Origin: Anaerolineales bacterium
GTDB taxonomy: Bacteria; Chloroflexota; Anaerolineae; Anaerolineales; Villigracilaceae
Length of the DNA: 64,000 bases
NCBI GenBank assembly: GCA_014860745.1
Contig: JACZJC010000027.1
Coordinates: 34,492-98,491 of the forward strand
Direction of reading: 5' to 3'
The notes under the pieces were generated by a model. The model was given only the letters and a program-made list of their open reading frames with translations, searched no databases and was not told the origin of the DNA. Numbering within the stretch: position 1 is the stretch's first letter; each line of letters starts with the position of its first letter. The position numbers were made by a program, and so were the translations under genes. Shown here piece by piece: positions 33,935 through 42,466 of this stretch.

Positions 33935-35344
33935 ATGTGGCACGATTACATTAACGCAACCTCCACCGATGAGGTCATTTCCATTTTGGCGGATCGGAAA
34001 GAGCGCGCCCGCATCGTCGCAGGTGGCACGGACCTGATCCTTGAACTCGAGCGCGGCGTCCGCAAAGGTGTTGATACACTTATCGACGTAACGCGCATCC
34101 CTGCCCTTCAACAAATCTCAATCGACGAAGACAACGTCATTCATCTTGGGCCGCTCGTCACGCATAACGATTGCGCAGCGTCCAAACTTATCCGCGACAG
34201 AGCCTACCCACTTGCTCGGGCGGCCTGGGATGTAGGCGCTCCGCAAATCCGCAATCGCGGCACCATTGCCGGCAATCTAATCACGGCTTCGCCGGCCAAC
34301 GATACCATCACACCATTGATGGCGCTCGATGCAAATATCTCGCTGGTTTCCGCCCGCGGCGAGCGCATCGTTCGCTTGAAGGATTTTTACACTGGCGTTC
34401 GTAAAAACGTGATGCAGGCCGATGAAATGCTTGTGGATATCTCCTTCCAGGCGATGGCAAACACCCAGCGCGGGACGTTTATCAAATTGGCATTACGCCG
34501 CGCCCAGGCCATCTCCCTCGTGAATGTCGCGATCATTCTTAATCTGAAAGCGGATACGGTCCAATCAGCATCCATCACGCTGGGAGCTGTGACCCCTATC
34601 ATCGCCCGCGCAGAAGAAGCGGAACAATTCCTCGCGAAGAAAAAACTGACTGATAAGAATATTGCCATGGCTGCGGAGCTCGCCATAAAGTCCGCCCACC
34701 CCATCGACGATGTGCGCGGTTCTGCTTCCTACCGCAGTGAAATGGTAAAGGTCATCACCGCGCGCGGACTCACCGCCATTCGCGATGGAAAAGAACAAGC
34801 GGGTATGCCGAAGAAACCAATCCTTCTAAAGGGAAAGAAGACCGCGGACAACGGGCCACATATTGGAAGTCGATTTCCAGAATCCCCAATCGAAACAACA
34901 ATTAACGGAAAGAAATATTCCTTCAGCAGCGGACACAGCAAAACATTATTGCGCCTGCTTCGCGAAGAAGGCATGCTGACCGGCACAAAAGAGGGCTGCG
35001 CTGAAGGCGAATGCGGCGCATGCACGGTCTTTTTGGATGGTCAGGCTGTCATGTCCTGCCTCGTCCCTGCTCCGCGGGCTCATGGTGCAGAAATCATCAC
35101 AGTTGAAGGTCTTGCACACAACGGTCGTCTGCACTCAGTGCAGGAAGCATTCATCGAACATGGAGCCGTTCAATGCGGGTATTGCACGCCGGGCTTCATC
35201 ATGTCCGCAGCAAAATTGTTGGACGAAAAAAGCGACCCGACCAAAGATGAGATCGAACAGGCCATCACCGGCAATCTTTGCCGCTGCACAGGCTATTACA
35301 AGATCGTCAAAGCGATCGAAGACGCAAGCAAGGCAAACGTTTAA
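33935..35344 (+). CDS. Molybdenum hydroxylase FAD-binding and [2Fe-2S] subunits, fused
   Basis: A 469-residue fusion. Residues 1 to about 290 are the FAD domain of xanthine dehydrogenase/CO dehydrogenase type (AGGTDLILELERG, RNRGTIAGNLITASPANDT). Residues about 315-469 are the two-cluster iron-sulfur subunit, with cysteines in KEGCAEGECGACTVFLDG, VMSC, QCGYCTPGF and NLCRCTGYY. In most enzymes of this family these are separate chains (CoxM and CoxS). It passes electrons from the Mo site, encoded downstream, to FAD. No clear Shine-Dalgarno; a hairpin precedes the start. Confidence 0.93.
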   Translation: MWHDYINATSTDEVISILADRKERARIVAGGTDLILELERGVRKGVDTLIDVTRIPALQQISIDEDNVIHLGPLVTHNDCAASKLIRDRAYPLARAAWDVGAPQIRNRGTIAGNLITASPANDTITPLMALDANISLVSARGERIVRLKDFYTGVRKNVMQADEMLVDISFQAMANTQRGTFIKLALRRAQAISLVNVAIILNLKADTVQSASITLGAVTPIIARAEEAEQFLAKKKLTDKNIAMAAELAIKSAHPIDDVRGSASYRSEMVKVITARGLTAIRDGKEQAGMPKKPILLKGKKTADNGPHIGSRFPESPIETTINGKKYSFSSGHSKTLLRLLREEGMLTGTKEGCAEGECGACTVFLDGQAVMSCLVPAPRAHGAEIITVEGLAHNGRLHSVQEAFIEHGAVQCGYCTPGFIMSAAKLLDEKSDPTKDEIEQAITGNLCRCTGYYKIVKAIEDASKANV

Positions 35345-35353
35345 GAGGTATGC

Positions 35354-35776
35354 ATGGGCAAATATAAAAGTTCAGCGACACGCAGGGAAAGGCCAAAACC
35401 CAAGGGGCCGCATTATATCTGGAACGGCCTGGGTTGCCTGATGATAATTATCCTCCCGGTCATCTCTTATGCGGCAGGCTATGAAACCATCAAATATGGG
35501 CTGGCTCATGACTGGAGCATCCCCTATCAATTGCTTGGCGCTCCGCGCCTGCCGGAGTTTGCCTACAACTCAGACATAGCATGGGCGGTACTTGGCCCGC
35601 TAACGAAAATAAAAAATCTTTATGCAAATGCAGCCCTTGGCTTGCTGTATTTGATCCTGTTCAGCGGCCTCATATCCGTTCTTTATGCCGCCATCTATCG
35701 CATGATCGGTCCATCCCGCTGGGGCCCTTTGGATGTGCCGCCGCCGAAGATCAAAACCAAAAAATATACAAGATAG
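35354..35776 (+). CDS. Membrane protein between the hydroxylase subunits, unknown
   Basis: A 140-residue protein with a basic N-terminus, two membrane helices (about residues 24-44 and 93-115) and a basic Pro/Lys-rich tail. No recognised family. It starts 9 bp after the FAD/FeS gene and ends 6 bp before the Mo subunit gene, so it is inside the operon. AGAGGT precedes the ATG. It may anchor the hydroxylase at the membrane or link it to the electron chain (inference). Confidence 0.7.
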   Translation: MGKYKSSATRRERPKPKGPHYIWNGLGCLMIIILPVISYAAGYETIKYGLAHDWSIPYQLLGAPRLPEFAYNSDIAWAVLGPLTKIKNLYANAALGLLYLILFSGLISVLYAAIYRMIGPSRWGPLDVPPPKIKTKKYTR

Positions 35777-35782
35777 GTACCC

Positions 35783-37984
35783 ATGCCTAAAAATTCTGTT
35801 GGAAAATCATATCCGCGTGTGGATGCTCATGGAAAGGTGACCGGGCAAACGCTTTACTCCGGCGATCTGAACATGAAGGGCATGCTCCACATGAAGATTC
35901 TAATGGCGGAGCGGCCGCATGCCCGCGTGAAGAACGTCCGTGTGGAGAAGGCCCTCGCCGCGCCGGGCGTCGCAGCGGTGTACACCGCCAAAGATGTGCC
36001 GGTCAACGAATATGGATTGCAGATTCCTGATCAGCCCGTTCTTTGCGGGCCGGGCGGAAGCAAGCCGCATACCGATATTGTCCGCTTCGTGGGCGACCAG
36101 ATTGCAGTTGTGGTTGCCAATTCCGAGGTCGAGGCTGAAGCGGCGATCAGGTTGATCGAAGTGGACTACGAAGACCTTCCGCTTCTCACTGACGCGATCA
36201 CTGCCATGCGTCCCGATGCGCCCCTTCTTCACCCGGACCGGGGCGACTCGAACGTGTGTGTTCATTACAAGATCCGCAAAGGAGATATGGAAGCGGCTTT
36301 TGCGAAAGCGGACGTGATCGTGGAAGGCGAATATCACACCCCGGTTCAGGAACATGCCTACCTCCAGCCTGAAGCGGGACTGGCTTACATCGACGAGCAG
36401 GGACTCGTCACGGTTGAAGCCGCCGGCCAATGGACTCATGCCGACCGGGCTGCCATCGCGCATTCGCTTGGCCTGCCGGACGAAATGGTGCGCGTGATTT
36501 ATCCGGCGATCGGCGGCGCATTCGGCGGCCGGGAAGACATGTCAGTTCAAATTGTGCTTGCCCTTGCTGCATGGAAACTTAAACGACCGGTAAAAATCGT
36601 TTGGTCGCGCCGCGAGTCGATCATCGGGCACGGCAAACGTCATGAGACATTCATCAAAGCAAAATGGGGCGCCACCAGCGATGGAAAACTCGTCGCCGCA
36701 GAATCAGAACTGATCGGCGATGGAGGCGCGTATATGTACACCTCCAACAAGGTGCTTGGCAACGCGGCCATCACATCCTCGGGACCCTACTTCATCCCCA
36801 ATATAAAAGTGGATGTTTATGGCGTTTACACCAACAACCTTCCGGGCGCAGCCTTCCGCGGGTTTGGCGCGCCGCAAGCCTTGTTCATGGCTGAGTCGCA
36901 AATGAACAAACTGGCCGAAAAACTTGGCATGGACCCGGTGGAGTTCCGCTTGATCAATGCTCTACGTGACGGCGATACAATGAGTGTTGGCACGCCTGTG
37001 CCCGGCCCAGTAAGTGTGGTCGAGTGCATCGAAGCCGCGCGTGATAAATTTGGGTGGAAGAAAAAGAAAGCCGCTGCGCGGAAAACCAAAGTTACAAAAA
37101 AATCGTCCATCGTTCGAGGGCGTGGATTTGCGGCTGGTTTTAAAAACGTTGGTTTTTCTTTCGGCTATCAGGAGAATTGTTGGGCGAAAGTTGAAATCCA
37201 TGGCAACGGCACGATGGATCGCGTGATCCTTCATCACGCAGGCGCAGAAGTAGGCCAGGGAACGCACACAGTCATGATTCAAATGGCCGCGCAGGTTTTG
37301 GGGGTTTCCGAAAGCAAGATCGAAATACGGAGTTCCGACTCGGCGACTCAGGGTAATCCCGGTTCGGCTTCCGCTTCGCGCCTGACCTATATGGCTGGCA
37401 ACTCCATCAAAGGGGCGGCGGAAGCTGCATTGGAAAAATGGAAAGCGGAGGAACGGCCTGCAATTGCAGAATATAAATATCTCGCGCCGCGAACAACCCC
37501 GTTTAATAAGGAGACCGGATACTCCACTCCAAACTTCCAATATGCATATGCGGCCCAGGCCGCCGAAGTGGAAGTGGATACCGAAACCGGCCACGTCCGT
37601 GTAATCCGCCTCATCTCTGCCGATGATGTCGGCAAAGCGATCAACCCGGATCTGGTTATCGGTCAGATCGAGGGCGCGGTTGTACAGGCGCATGGTTATG
37701 CGGTTCTCGAGGAGTTCAAAACTAAAGACGGCAAAGTCCTTACCGATCAACTAAGCACCTATCTCATCCCTACGATTTGGGATATTCCCGAAAAAGTCGA
37801 ATCCGTTTTGGTGGAAGTCCCCGACCCGAACGGCCCTTGGGGAGCGCGCGGCATGGGCGAACTACCCTATTTGCCGGTTGCTCCAGCCATTGCGGCAGCC
37901 ATCCATGATGCCATTGGAGTGTGGATCAGTGAATTCCCCTTTACTCCGGAACGCATCCTTCGGGCGCTGGGAAAAATAAATTAA
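35783..37984 (+). CDS. Molybdenum hydroxylase large subunit, xanthine dehydrogenase type
   Basis: A 733-residue molybdopterin-binding subunit. The N-terminal domain starts PRVDAHGKVTGQTLYSGD. Mo-site motifs are QEHAYLQPEA, GGAFGGREDM, AAFRGFGAPQALF (not the AYRCSFR loop of true CO dehydrogenase), GQGTHTVMIQMAAQVLG and the catalytic-Glu region GARGMGELPYLP near residue 699. It therefore hydroxylates a purine or similar heterocycle rather than CO. The accessory genes yqeB, yqeC and mocA downstream suggest the selenium-dependent subclass. AGGT precedes the ATG. Confidence 0.92.
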   Translation: MPKNSVGKSYPRVDAHGKVTGQTLYSGDLNMKGMLHMKILMAERPHARVKNVRVEKALAAPGVAAVYTAKDVPVNEYGLQIPDQPVLCGPGGSKPHTDIVRFVGDQIAVVVANSEVEAEAAIRLIEVDYEDLPLLTDAITAMRPDAPLLHPDRGDSNVCVHYKIRKGDMEAAFAKADVIVEGEYHTPVQEHAYLQPEAGLAYIDEQGLVTVEAAGQWTHADRAAIAHSLGLPDEMVRVIYPAIGGAFGGREDMSVQIVLALAAWKLKRPVKIVWSRRESIIGHGKRHETFIKAKWGATSDGKLVAAESELIGDGGAYMYTSNKVLGNAAITSSGPYFIPNIKVDVYGVYTNNLPGAAFRGFGAPQALFMAESQMNKLAEKLGMDPVEFRLINALRDGDTMSVGTPVPGPVSVVECIEAARDKFGWKKKKAAARKTKVTKKSSIVRGRGFAAGFKNVGFSFGYQENCWAKVEIHGNGTMDRVILHHAGAEVGQGTHTVMIQMAAQVLGVSESKIEIRSSDSATQGNPGSASASRLTYMAGNSIKGAAEAALEKWKAEERPAIAEYKYLAPRTTPFNKETGYSTPNFQYAYAAQAAEVEVDTETGHVRVIRLISADDVGKAINPDLVIGQIEGAVVQAHGYAVLEEFKTKDGKVLTDQLSTYLIPTIWDIPEKVESVLVEVPDPNGPWGARGMGELPYLPVAPAIAAAIHDAIGVWISEFPFTPERILRALGKIN

Positions 37985-37990
37985 TTGCAT

Positions 37991-38015
37991 GAAGGGCGGG
38001 GAAATCCCGCCCTTT
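37991..38015 (+). terminator. GC-rich hairpin after the hydroxylase large subunit
   Basis: Stem AAGGGCGGG/CCCGCCCTT (37992-38000, 38006-38014), loop GAAAT, beginning 7 bp after the stop. No T run. It may attenuate transcription into the hydrolase gene. Confidence 0.6.
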
Positions 38016-38021
38016 CAAAAA

Positions 38022-38897
38022 ATGTCGTTCCCTTTTTTTGATGAAACCAAAGAACTAAACGAAACCACCCGCAAAGAGGCTGCGGGCTCGTTCACTGCAC
38101 TACCCGATGGAGTTACCCATTACGAATTGGACGGCCCGAAGGACGGCAAGGTGATCGTCCTAGTGCATGGATTCTCCGTCCCGTACTTCATCTTCGATCC
38201 GCTGTTCGATTTTCTAAAAGACTCAGGCTTTCGAGTCCTGCGATATGACCTGCTGGGGCGTGGATATTCCGACAGGCCAAATCTCCGCTATGATATTCAA
38301 TTATTTGTCAAACAGCTCAAAGACCTGCTCGACGCCCTCAACTTGAACGAGATCAGTCTGCTTGGGCTTTCCATGGGCGGCCCGATCACATCAACATTCG
38401 TATTGGAACGTCCGCGATATGTTCGTAAACACATCCTGGTTGATCCATCCGGCGGGGCGCCATTGGATTTATTCACCTCGATCAAGTTGATGAGAACGCC
38501 CAGCCTTGGCGAGATGCTCTTCGGTCTGTTCGGAAGCAGGAAAATGATCCGGGCCATCGCCTCCGATTTTTTCGACCCGAAGTTGGTTGAGCACTTTCAG
38601 GCACGGTACAAGACCCAGATGGAGTTCAAAGGGTTCAAACGCGCGATCCTCTCCACCCTGCGAAGCGGAATGCTGGGTTCGTTCCTCGAAACCTATCAAC
38701 GAGTTGGAGCGCTGAAAAAGCCCACTTTGATATTCTGGGGAAAGGACGATATCACCACTCCCTACAAGGATCATACGCTCATCCTGCAGGCTTTGCCCCA
38801 CGCTGAATTTCATACCATCGAAAACTGCGGCCACCTTCCACATTATGAAAGACCGGAAATCTTCAATCCGATTTTATTGGAGTTCCTGACTCGATGA
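38022..38897 (+). CDS. Alpha/beta hydrolase
   Basis: A 291-residue alpha/beta-hydrolase-fold protein. Oxyanion region LVHGFSVPYFIFDPL, nucleophile elbow GLSMGG (Ser near residue 115), acid Asp in FWGKDDITTPY and His in ENCGHLPHYERP. Substrate unknown (esterase or lactonase type). The ATG at 38022 was chosen because an in-frame ATG at 37989 would place the hairpin 37991-38015 inside the coding region. No clear ribosome binding site. Its stop overlaps a tiny coupled reading frame. Confidence 0.88.
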   Translation: MSFPFFDETKELNETTRKEAAGSFTALPDGVTHYELDGPKDGKVIVLVHGFSVPYFIFDPLFDFLKDSGFRVLRYDLLGRGYSDRPNLRYDIQLFVKQLKDLLDALNLNEISLLGLSMGGPITSTFVLERPRYVRKHILVDPSGGAPLDLFTSIKLMRTPSLGEMLFGLFGSRKMIRAIASDFFDPKLVEHFQARYKTQMEFKGFKRAILSTLRSGMLGSFLETYQRVGALKKPTLIFWGKDDITTPYKDHTLILQALPHAEFHTIENCGHLPHYERPEIFNPILLEFLTR

Positions 38898-38947
38898 ATA
38901 CAAAAGATATCCAAAGCCTTTACCAATTTCTGCAGGAAAAAACGTAA
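38894..38947 (+). CDS. Possible 17-codon coupling peptide
   Basis: A 17-residue reading frame (MNTKDIQSLYQFLQEKT) whose ATG overlaps the hydrolase stop (ATGA) and whose TAA overlaps the DUF1361 ATG (TAATG). It contains the only Shine-Dalgarno-like stretch (CAGGAAAA) for the next gene. Its value may be only translational coupling; it could be accidental. Confidence 0.35.
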   Translation: MNTKDIQSLYQFLQEKT

Positions 38948-39696
38948 TGTATAAAAAGGTCAAGAACTTCATTTATCGCAACCGGCACAGCATTTCAGTT
39001 TTCGTCCTGTTAAATCTGGCTTGTCTCGCCTGTATTTTCCTGGTGGCAGCACGGGTTGTATACACCGACTCTAGACGACACACAGGGTTGATCTGGAATC
39101 TTTTCCTAGCCTGGATCCCTTTCATTTTAGCGTATTTTGCCCATACCATCTCATGGAAGCGCATCTGGCTTTATCTTGTCATGCCTTTCATTGCCATCCT
39201 CTGGCTGCTCTTTTTTCCCAACGCGCCGTATATGCTCACGGACCTTCAAGACCTTGCCCGCTCCGGCGGGGTGGGCGCTCCGCTTTGGTATGATGTGCTG
39301 ATCGTCGTTTGGTGTTCCTGGACGGGAACCCTGCTCGGTGTGATCTCCCTCTACCTAATGCAGGATATCATCTTCCGCACCGTTGGACGATGGGCAGGAT
39401 GGGTCTTTGTCTTGGTAATTTCCGGGTTGAGCAGTTTTGGTGTTTACATCGGCCGTTTCGTCCGCTTGAATTCATGGGATATTTTACAAAACCCCGCAGA
39501 GACCACCATGGAAATCCTCGGCATTGTCATCGACCCGAGCATGCGCCTTGCCGCGTTTACCATCTTGTACACGTTTTTCTTCCTTTTTATTTTCATGCTC
39601 TTGTATTCATTCAGCCATATGCTGCAAGAGCAGGTTATCCGCGCACAAAACTCGCCCGAGCAACTTGAATCTACACAGCCAACGCAGATAAATTAA
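38947..39696 (+). CDS. DUF1361 membrane protein, first copy
   Basis: A 249-residue membrane protein with about seven helices. Family signature: LIWNLFLAWIPFILAY, then LLFFPNAPYMLTDLQDL, then GVYIGRFVRLNSWDIL. DUF1361 has no established function. Start overlaps the stop of the 17-codon frame. A second copy follows, and both are joined to the selenium/molybdenum accessory gene yqeB, so a role in that pathway or in transport of its substrate deserves attention. Confidence 0.88.
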   Translation: MYKKVKNFIYRNRHSISVFVLLNLACLACIFLVAARVVYTDSRRHTGLIWNLFLAWIPFILAYFAHTISWKRIWLYLVMPFIAILWLLFFPNAPYMLTDLQDLARSGGVGAPLWYDVLIVVWCSWTGTLLGVISLYLMQDIIFRTVGRWAGWVFVLVISGLSSFGVYIGRFVRLNSWDILQNPAETTMEILGIVIDPSMRLAAFTILYTFFFLFIFMLLYSFSHMLQEQVIRAQNSPEQLESTQPTQIN

Positions 39697-39811
39697 GGAA
39701 AACTCAATCGAACGGCGTGCTTCTTCACCAGGCTTGCGTTTAATGAATTTGCAAGTCTTTGCAAACTTTGGCAACCAGGAGCCTCCGCCTTTGGCAAAAA
39801 AGAAGGATGGT

Positions 39812-40525
39812 ATGATACGAGATATGTATACAAAACTTCAGCCATTTAAATTTCGGCTGACCGTCTTTAGCCTGCTGTGCGGCTCCAGCCTGATTTCAGT
39901 TGCGCTGTTTCGCATTCGCACCCTGCTGAGCGGATCCGAGGATTACACCTTCCTGATCTGGAATCTTTTCCTCGCCTGGATTCCGCTTGGGATGGCGTAT
40001 GCTGCTTCGAGCTTCGCAAAGAAGCGCAAATATCTCTTTATTGTCATGCCGCTGGCCGCCTTCCTCTGGCTGGTTTTTTTTCCAAATGCCCCTTATATCC
40101 TGACCGACCTTCAGCACCTCAGCCATCCGCGCCAAAACATTCCGGTCTGGTTTGACATGCTGCTCATCAATTGGTTTGCCTGGACGGGACTCCTGCTTGG
40201 CGTGTTCTCTCTTTTCATGATGCACGATATTGTTCGGCGCGCATTCGGACGAATAACGGGCTGGTTCTTTGTGTTGTCGGTTGGCTTGCTAAGCGGGCTC
40301 GGCATTTACATAGGGAGATTTTTACGCTGGAATTCGTGGGATATTCTTTTCCATCCGCTTGAACGATTAAATGATTTCCTCTATTTTGCAACCCACCCGA
40401 GCCTGCAATCCATCGTCTTCATCGGTGTGTTCTCGGCCTTCTTTATTTTTATTTACATCAGCTTGTATGCGTTCGGTTTGTTATTTCACGAACAAATGCA
40501 CCCGGTGCCAAAGGAAACTTCATGA
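39812..40525 (+). CDS. DUF1361 membrane protein, second copy
   Basis: A 237-residue paralogue of the preceding protein with the same motifs (FLIWNLFLAWIPLGMAY, FFPNAPYILTDLQHLS, GIYIGRFLRWNSWDIL). AAGGA precedes the ATG at 39812; in-frame starts at 39734 and 39824 are alternatives. Its stop overlaps the yqeB ATG by 4 bases, a sign of coupled translation. The two copies differ throughout, so the duplication is old. Confidence 0.88.
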   Translation: MIRDMYTKLQPFKFRLTVFSLLCGSSLISVALFRIRTLLSGSEDYTFLIWNLFLAWIPLGMAYAASSFAKKRKYLFIVMPLAAFLWLVFFPNAPYILTDLQHLSHPRQNIPVWFDMLLINWFAWTGLLLGVFSLFMMHDIVRRAFGRITGWFFVLSVGLLSGLGIYIGRFLRWNSWDILFHPLERLNDFLYFATHPSLQSIVFIGVFSAFFIFIYISLYAFGLLFHEQMHPVPKETS

Positions 40526-41346
40526 TCCCACTCATCGTAATTCGCGGCGGCGGCGACCTCGCAAGCGGGGTGGCGCTGCGCCTCCATCGGGTCGGTTTTC
40601 AAGTGGCCATCCTCGAGCTGGATAAACCACTCGCAGTGCGCCGCACAGTTTGCTTCTCAGAGGCAGTGTTTGAGGGAGTGCAAAATGTCGAAGGTGTCAC
40701 CTCAAGGCTCGTTTCAGCCGACCAGTTTCAAGTCACATTGGAAGCGGGCGAAATCCCCATGCTGATCGACCCCTCCGCAAACATCCTTCGCAATCAGTTT
40801 TTGACAAGCCCGCGCAACACTTTCCTTGTGGATGCGCGTTTGCTGAAGTCCGAAACGGATTCATTTAGCATGGACCTGCCGCTTCATATCGGGCTTGGGC
40901 CTGGATTCCGCGCGGGGGAGAATTGCCATGCTGTGATAGAAACCCGCCGCAGCCACACCCTCGGAAGGGTGCTTTGGAGCGGAGAATCCCTCCCCGATAA
41001 TCGCCAGCCTGAAGGCGATCCGCGCCGCGTTTTGCGCGCCTCGGCATCCGGAACATTGATTCCACTGGCAGACATTGGCGATCACGTAAAAGAAGGGCAG
41101 CTCGTTGCAGAGATTCAATCATCGGGCGAAAACTCCAAAGCGAAAATTACCAGCCCGTTTGATGGCATCCTGCGCGGACTCATCCACCCGCGGGTCGATA
41201 TCATCGAAGGAATGAAGATCGGCGATGTGGACTCGCGCAACGACCCGTCGATGTGTAAACTCGTTTCAGACAAGGCGCTGGCTGTGGGCGGCGGCGTGCT
41301 GGAAGCCGTGATGATTAAACTAAAAGAACTTGAAATTTTGGAGTAA
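40522..41346 (+). CDS. yqeB: Selenium-dependent molybdenum hydroxylase accessory protein YqeB
   Basis: A 274-residue protein of the EF2563/YqeB family. The N-terminus VIRGGGDLASGVALRLHRVGF is the family Rossmann-like signature, followed by AVRRTVCFSEAVFEG. A biotinyl-like barrel (SGTLIPLADIGDHVKEGQLV) lies near residues 173-192. The family occurs with selenium-dependent molybdenum hydroxylases and is thought to help to make or insert the labile selenium. Coupled to the DUF1361 gene upstream; a terminator follows. Confidence 0.88.
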   Translation: MIPLIVIRGGGDLASGVALRLHRVGFQVAILELDKPLAVRRTVCFSEAVFEGVQNVEGVTSRLVSADQFQVTLEAGEIPMLIDPSANILRNQFLTSPRNTFLVDARLLKSETDSFSMDLPLHIGLGPGFRAGENCHAVIETRRSHTLGRVLWSGESLPDNRQPEGDPRRVLRASASGTLIPLADIGDHVKEGQLVAEIQSSGENSKAKITSPFDGILRGLIHPRVDIIEGMKIGDVDSRNDPSMCKLVSDKALAVGGGVLEAVMIKLKELEILE

Positions 41347-41375
41347 ACTCTCAGGCCTGAGGGTGATTTTGAATA

Positions 41376-41414
41376 AAAAACGGATTCTCGAATTTGGTTC
41401 GGGAATCCGTTTTT
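41376..41414 (+). terminator. Rho-independent terminator
   Basis: A 17-bp stem with one wobble (41376-41392 and 41398-41414), loop TTTGG, A-rich left and T-rich right. It separates convergent yqeB and the receiver/GGDEF-like gene and may serve both. Confidence 0.87.
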
Positions 41415-41444
41415 ACTTCGCTTTTTTGTACGAATTGATTAGAT

Positions 41445-42341
41445 TCAATTCTGGCCGATCATTTCCCGGTCGAAGATTGCCGGGCTGGTATATTGCCTGT
41501 TCTGCAGCAAGGACCTGGCATGTTGAATATCTTCCAGGATTTTTTGAATATTTTCATAATCCGCATCGCAAAGCAGAACTCCTAAATTGGTACGCAGTCC
41601 CAAGCCTTGATCGTTATCGTCAAGGAATTTTTTCATGCTGTCCCGGACACGGCCGGCGATCCGCAAAGGCGCTTCAGGATTTGGAATATCCTCGATCAAT
41701 GTAAGAAATACCCCATCGTTTGGCGACCAGGCCATCGTGTCCGTAGGCCGAAGCGTGATTCGAAACTGATCTGCCAGCCTGCGGTAAAATTTTTTTAAAT
41801 CTTCGTCACTTAACTGTTTCTTCAACAAAGCGGCTTGGGCGACATCGGCAAACAGCACACCAAAACGACGCAGCCCGCTTTGTTTGATCCGTTCCAGTGA
41901 AAAGGCAAGCCGCACAGTAAAAAAGGAAAAGGTGTAAAGCCCGGTCTCTGTATCGTGAGTGGGTTCCCGCATAGCGCCCTGTGTAGCCTGCAAACGCTGT
42001 ACAAGACTGCTCAATTGATTTATGTCCACCGGTTTCATTAAAAGCAGGTCGGGTTCAACGGGCAGGCTGTCGGCGTAGACGGCATACGCCGTAATGACCA
42101 CCACGGGAATACTTTTCATGCGTTCGTCTGCGCGCATCCGTTTCAAAATTTCCACCCCAGACATCCCCGGCAGCTGCAAATCCAATAAGACAATGTTGGG
42201 CAGCAGCAACTCGAGGCGTTCCATGGCCTCGATGCCGTTCATGACAATTTCTGTATGATAACCCGCAATATCCAAAACATGCCGGAACAACGCAACTATG
42301 TCGCGGTCATCTTCGACGATCAGTGCCACCGGTTTTTCCAT
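41445..42341 (-). CDS. Response regulator with degenerate GGDEF-like domain
   Basis: A 298-residue protein. The receiver (about 1-122) has IVEDDRD, phospho-acceptor VLLDLQLPGMSG (Asp about residue 54), VVITAY and LLMKPVD. The C-terminal part has the start of a diguanylate cyclase (DTETGLYTFSFFTVRLAFSL, RRFGVLFADV), but the GGDEF loop is replaced by WSPNDGVF, so it should be inactive and may bind nucleotide or protein only. No kinase is adjacent. Divergent from yqeC-mocA. Confidence 0.85.
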   Translation of the reverse strand: MEKPVALIVEDDRDIVALFRHVLDIAGYHTEIVMNGIEAMERLELLLPNIVLLDLQLPGMSGVEILKRMRADERMKSIPVVVITAYAVYADSLPVEPDLLLMKPVDINQLSSLVQRLQATQGAMREPTHDTETGLYTFSFFTVRLAFSLERIKQSGLRRFGVLFADVAQAALLKKQLSDEDLKKFYRRLADQFRITLRPTDTMAWSPNDGVFLTLIEDIPNPEAPLRIAGRVRDSMKKFLDDNDQGLGLRTNLGVLLCDADYENIQKILEDIQHARSLLQNRQYTSPAIFDREMIGQN

Positions 42342-42466
42342 GAGTCATACCCTTCGATTTCCGTCTCAAAAATATAATTTACCAAGAAATATCTTCATTG
42401 ATTATACGATTCTTTATACGAATGCTAAAGATAAACTTCATTGCAATTATGACGTACAATAAAAGC

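Noticed and set aside
36962..37750. A 262-codon minus-strand frame inside the hydroxylase large subunit gene
   Set aside because: Antisense to conserved molybdopterin-binding motifs; composition fits a codon-bias shadow.
35783..37984. Aerobic CO dehydrogenase (coxL) as the identity of the large subunit
   Set aside because: The diagnostic active-site loop is AAFRGFG, not AYRCSFR, so a purine-type or similar hydroxylase is more likely.
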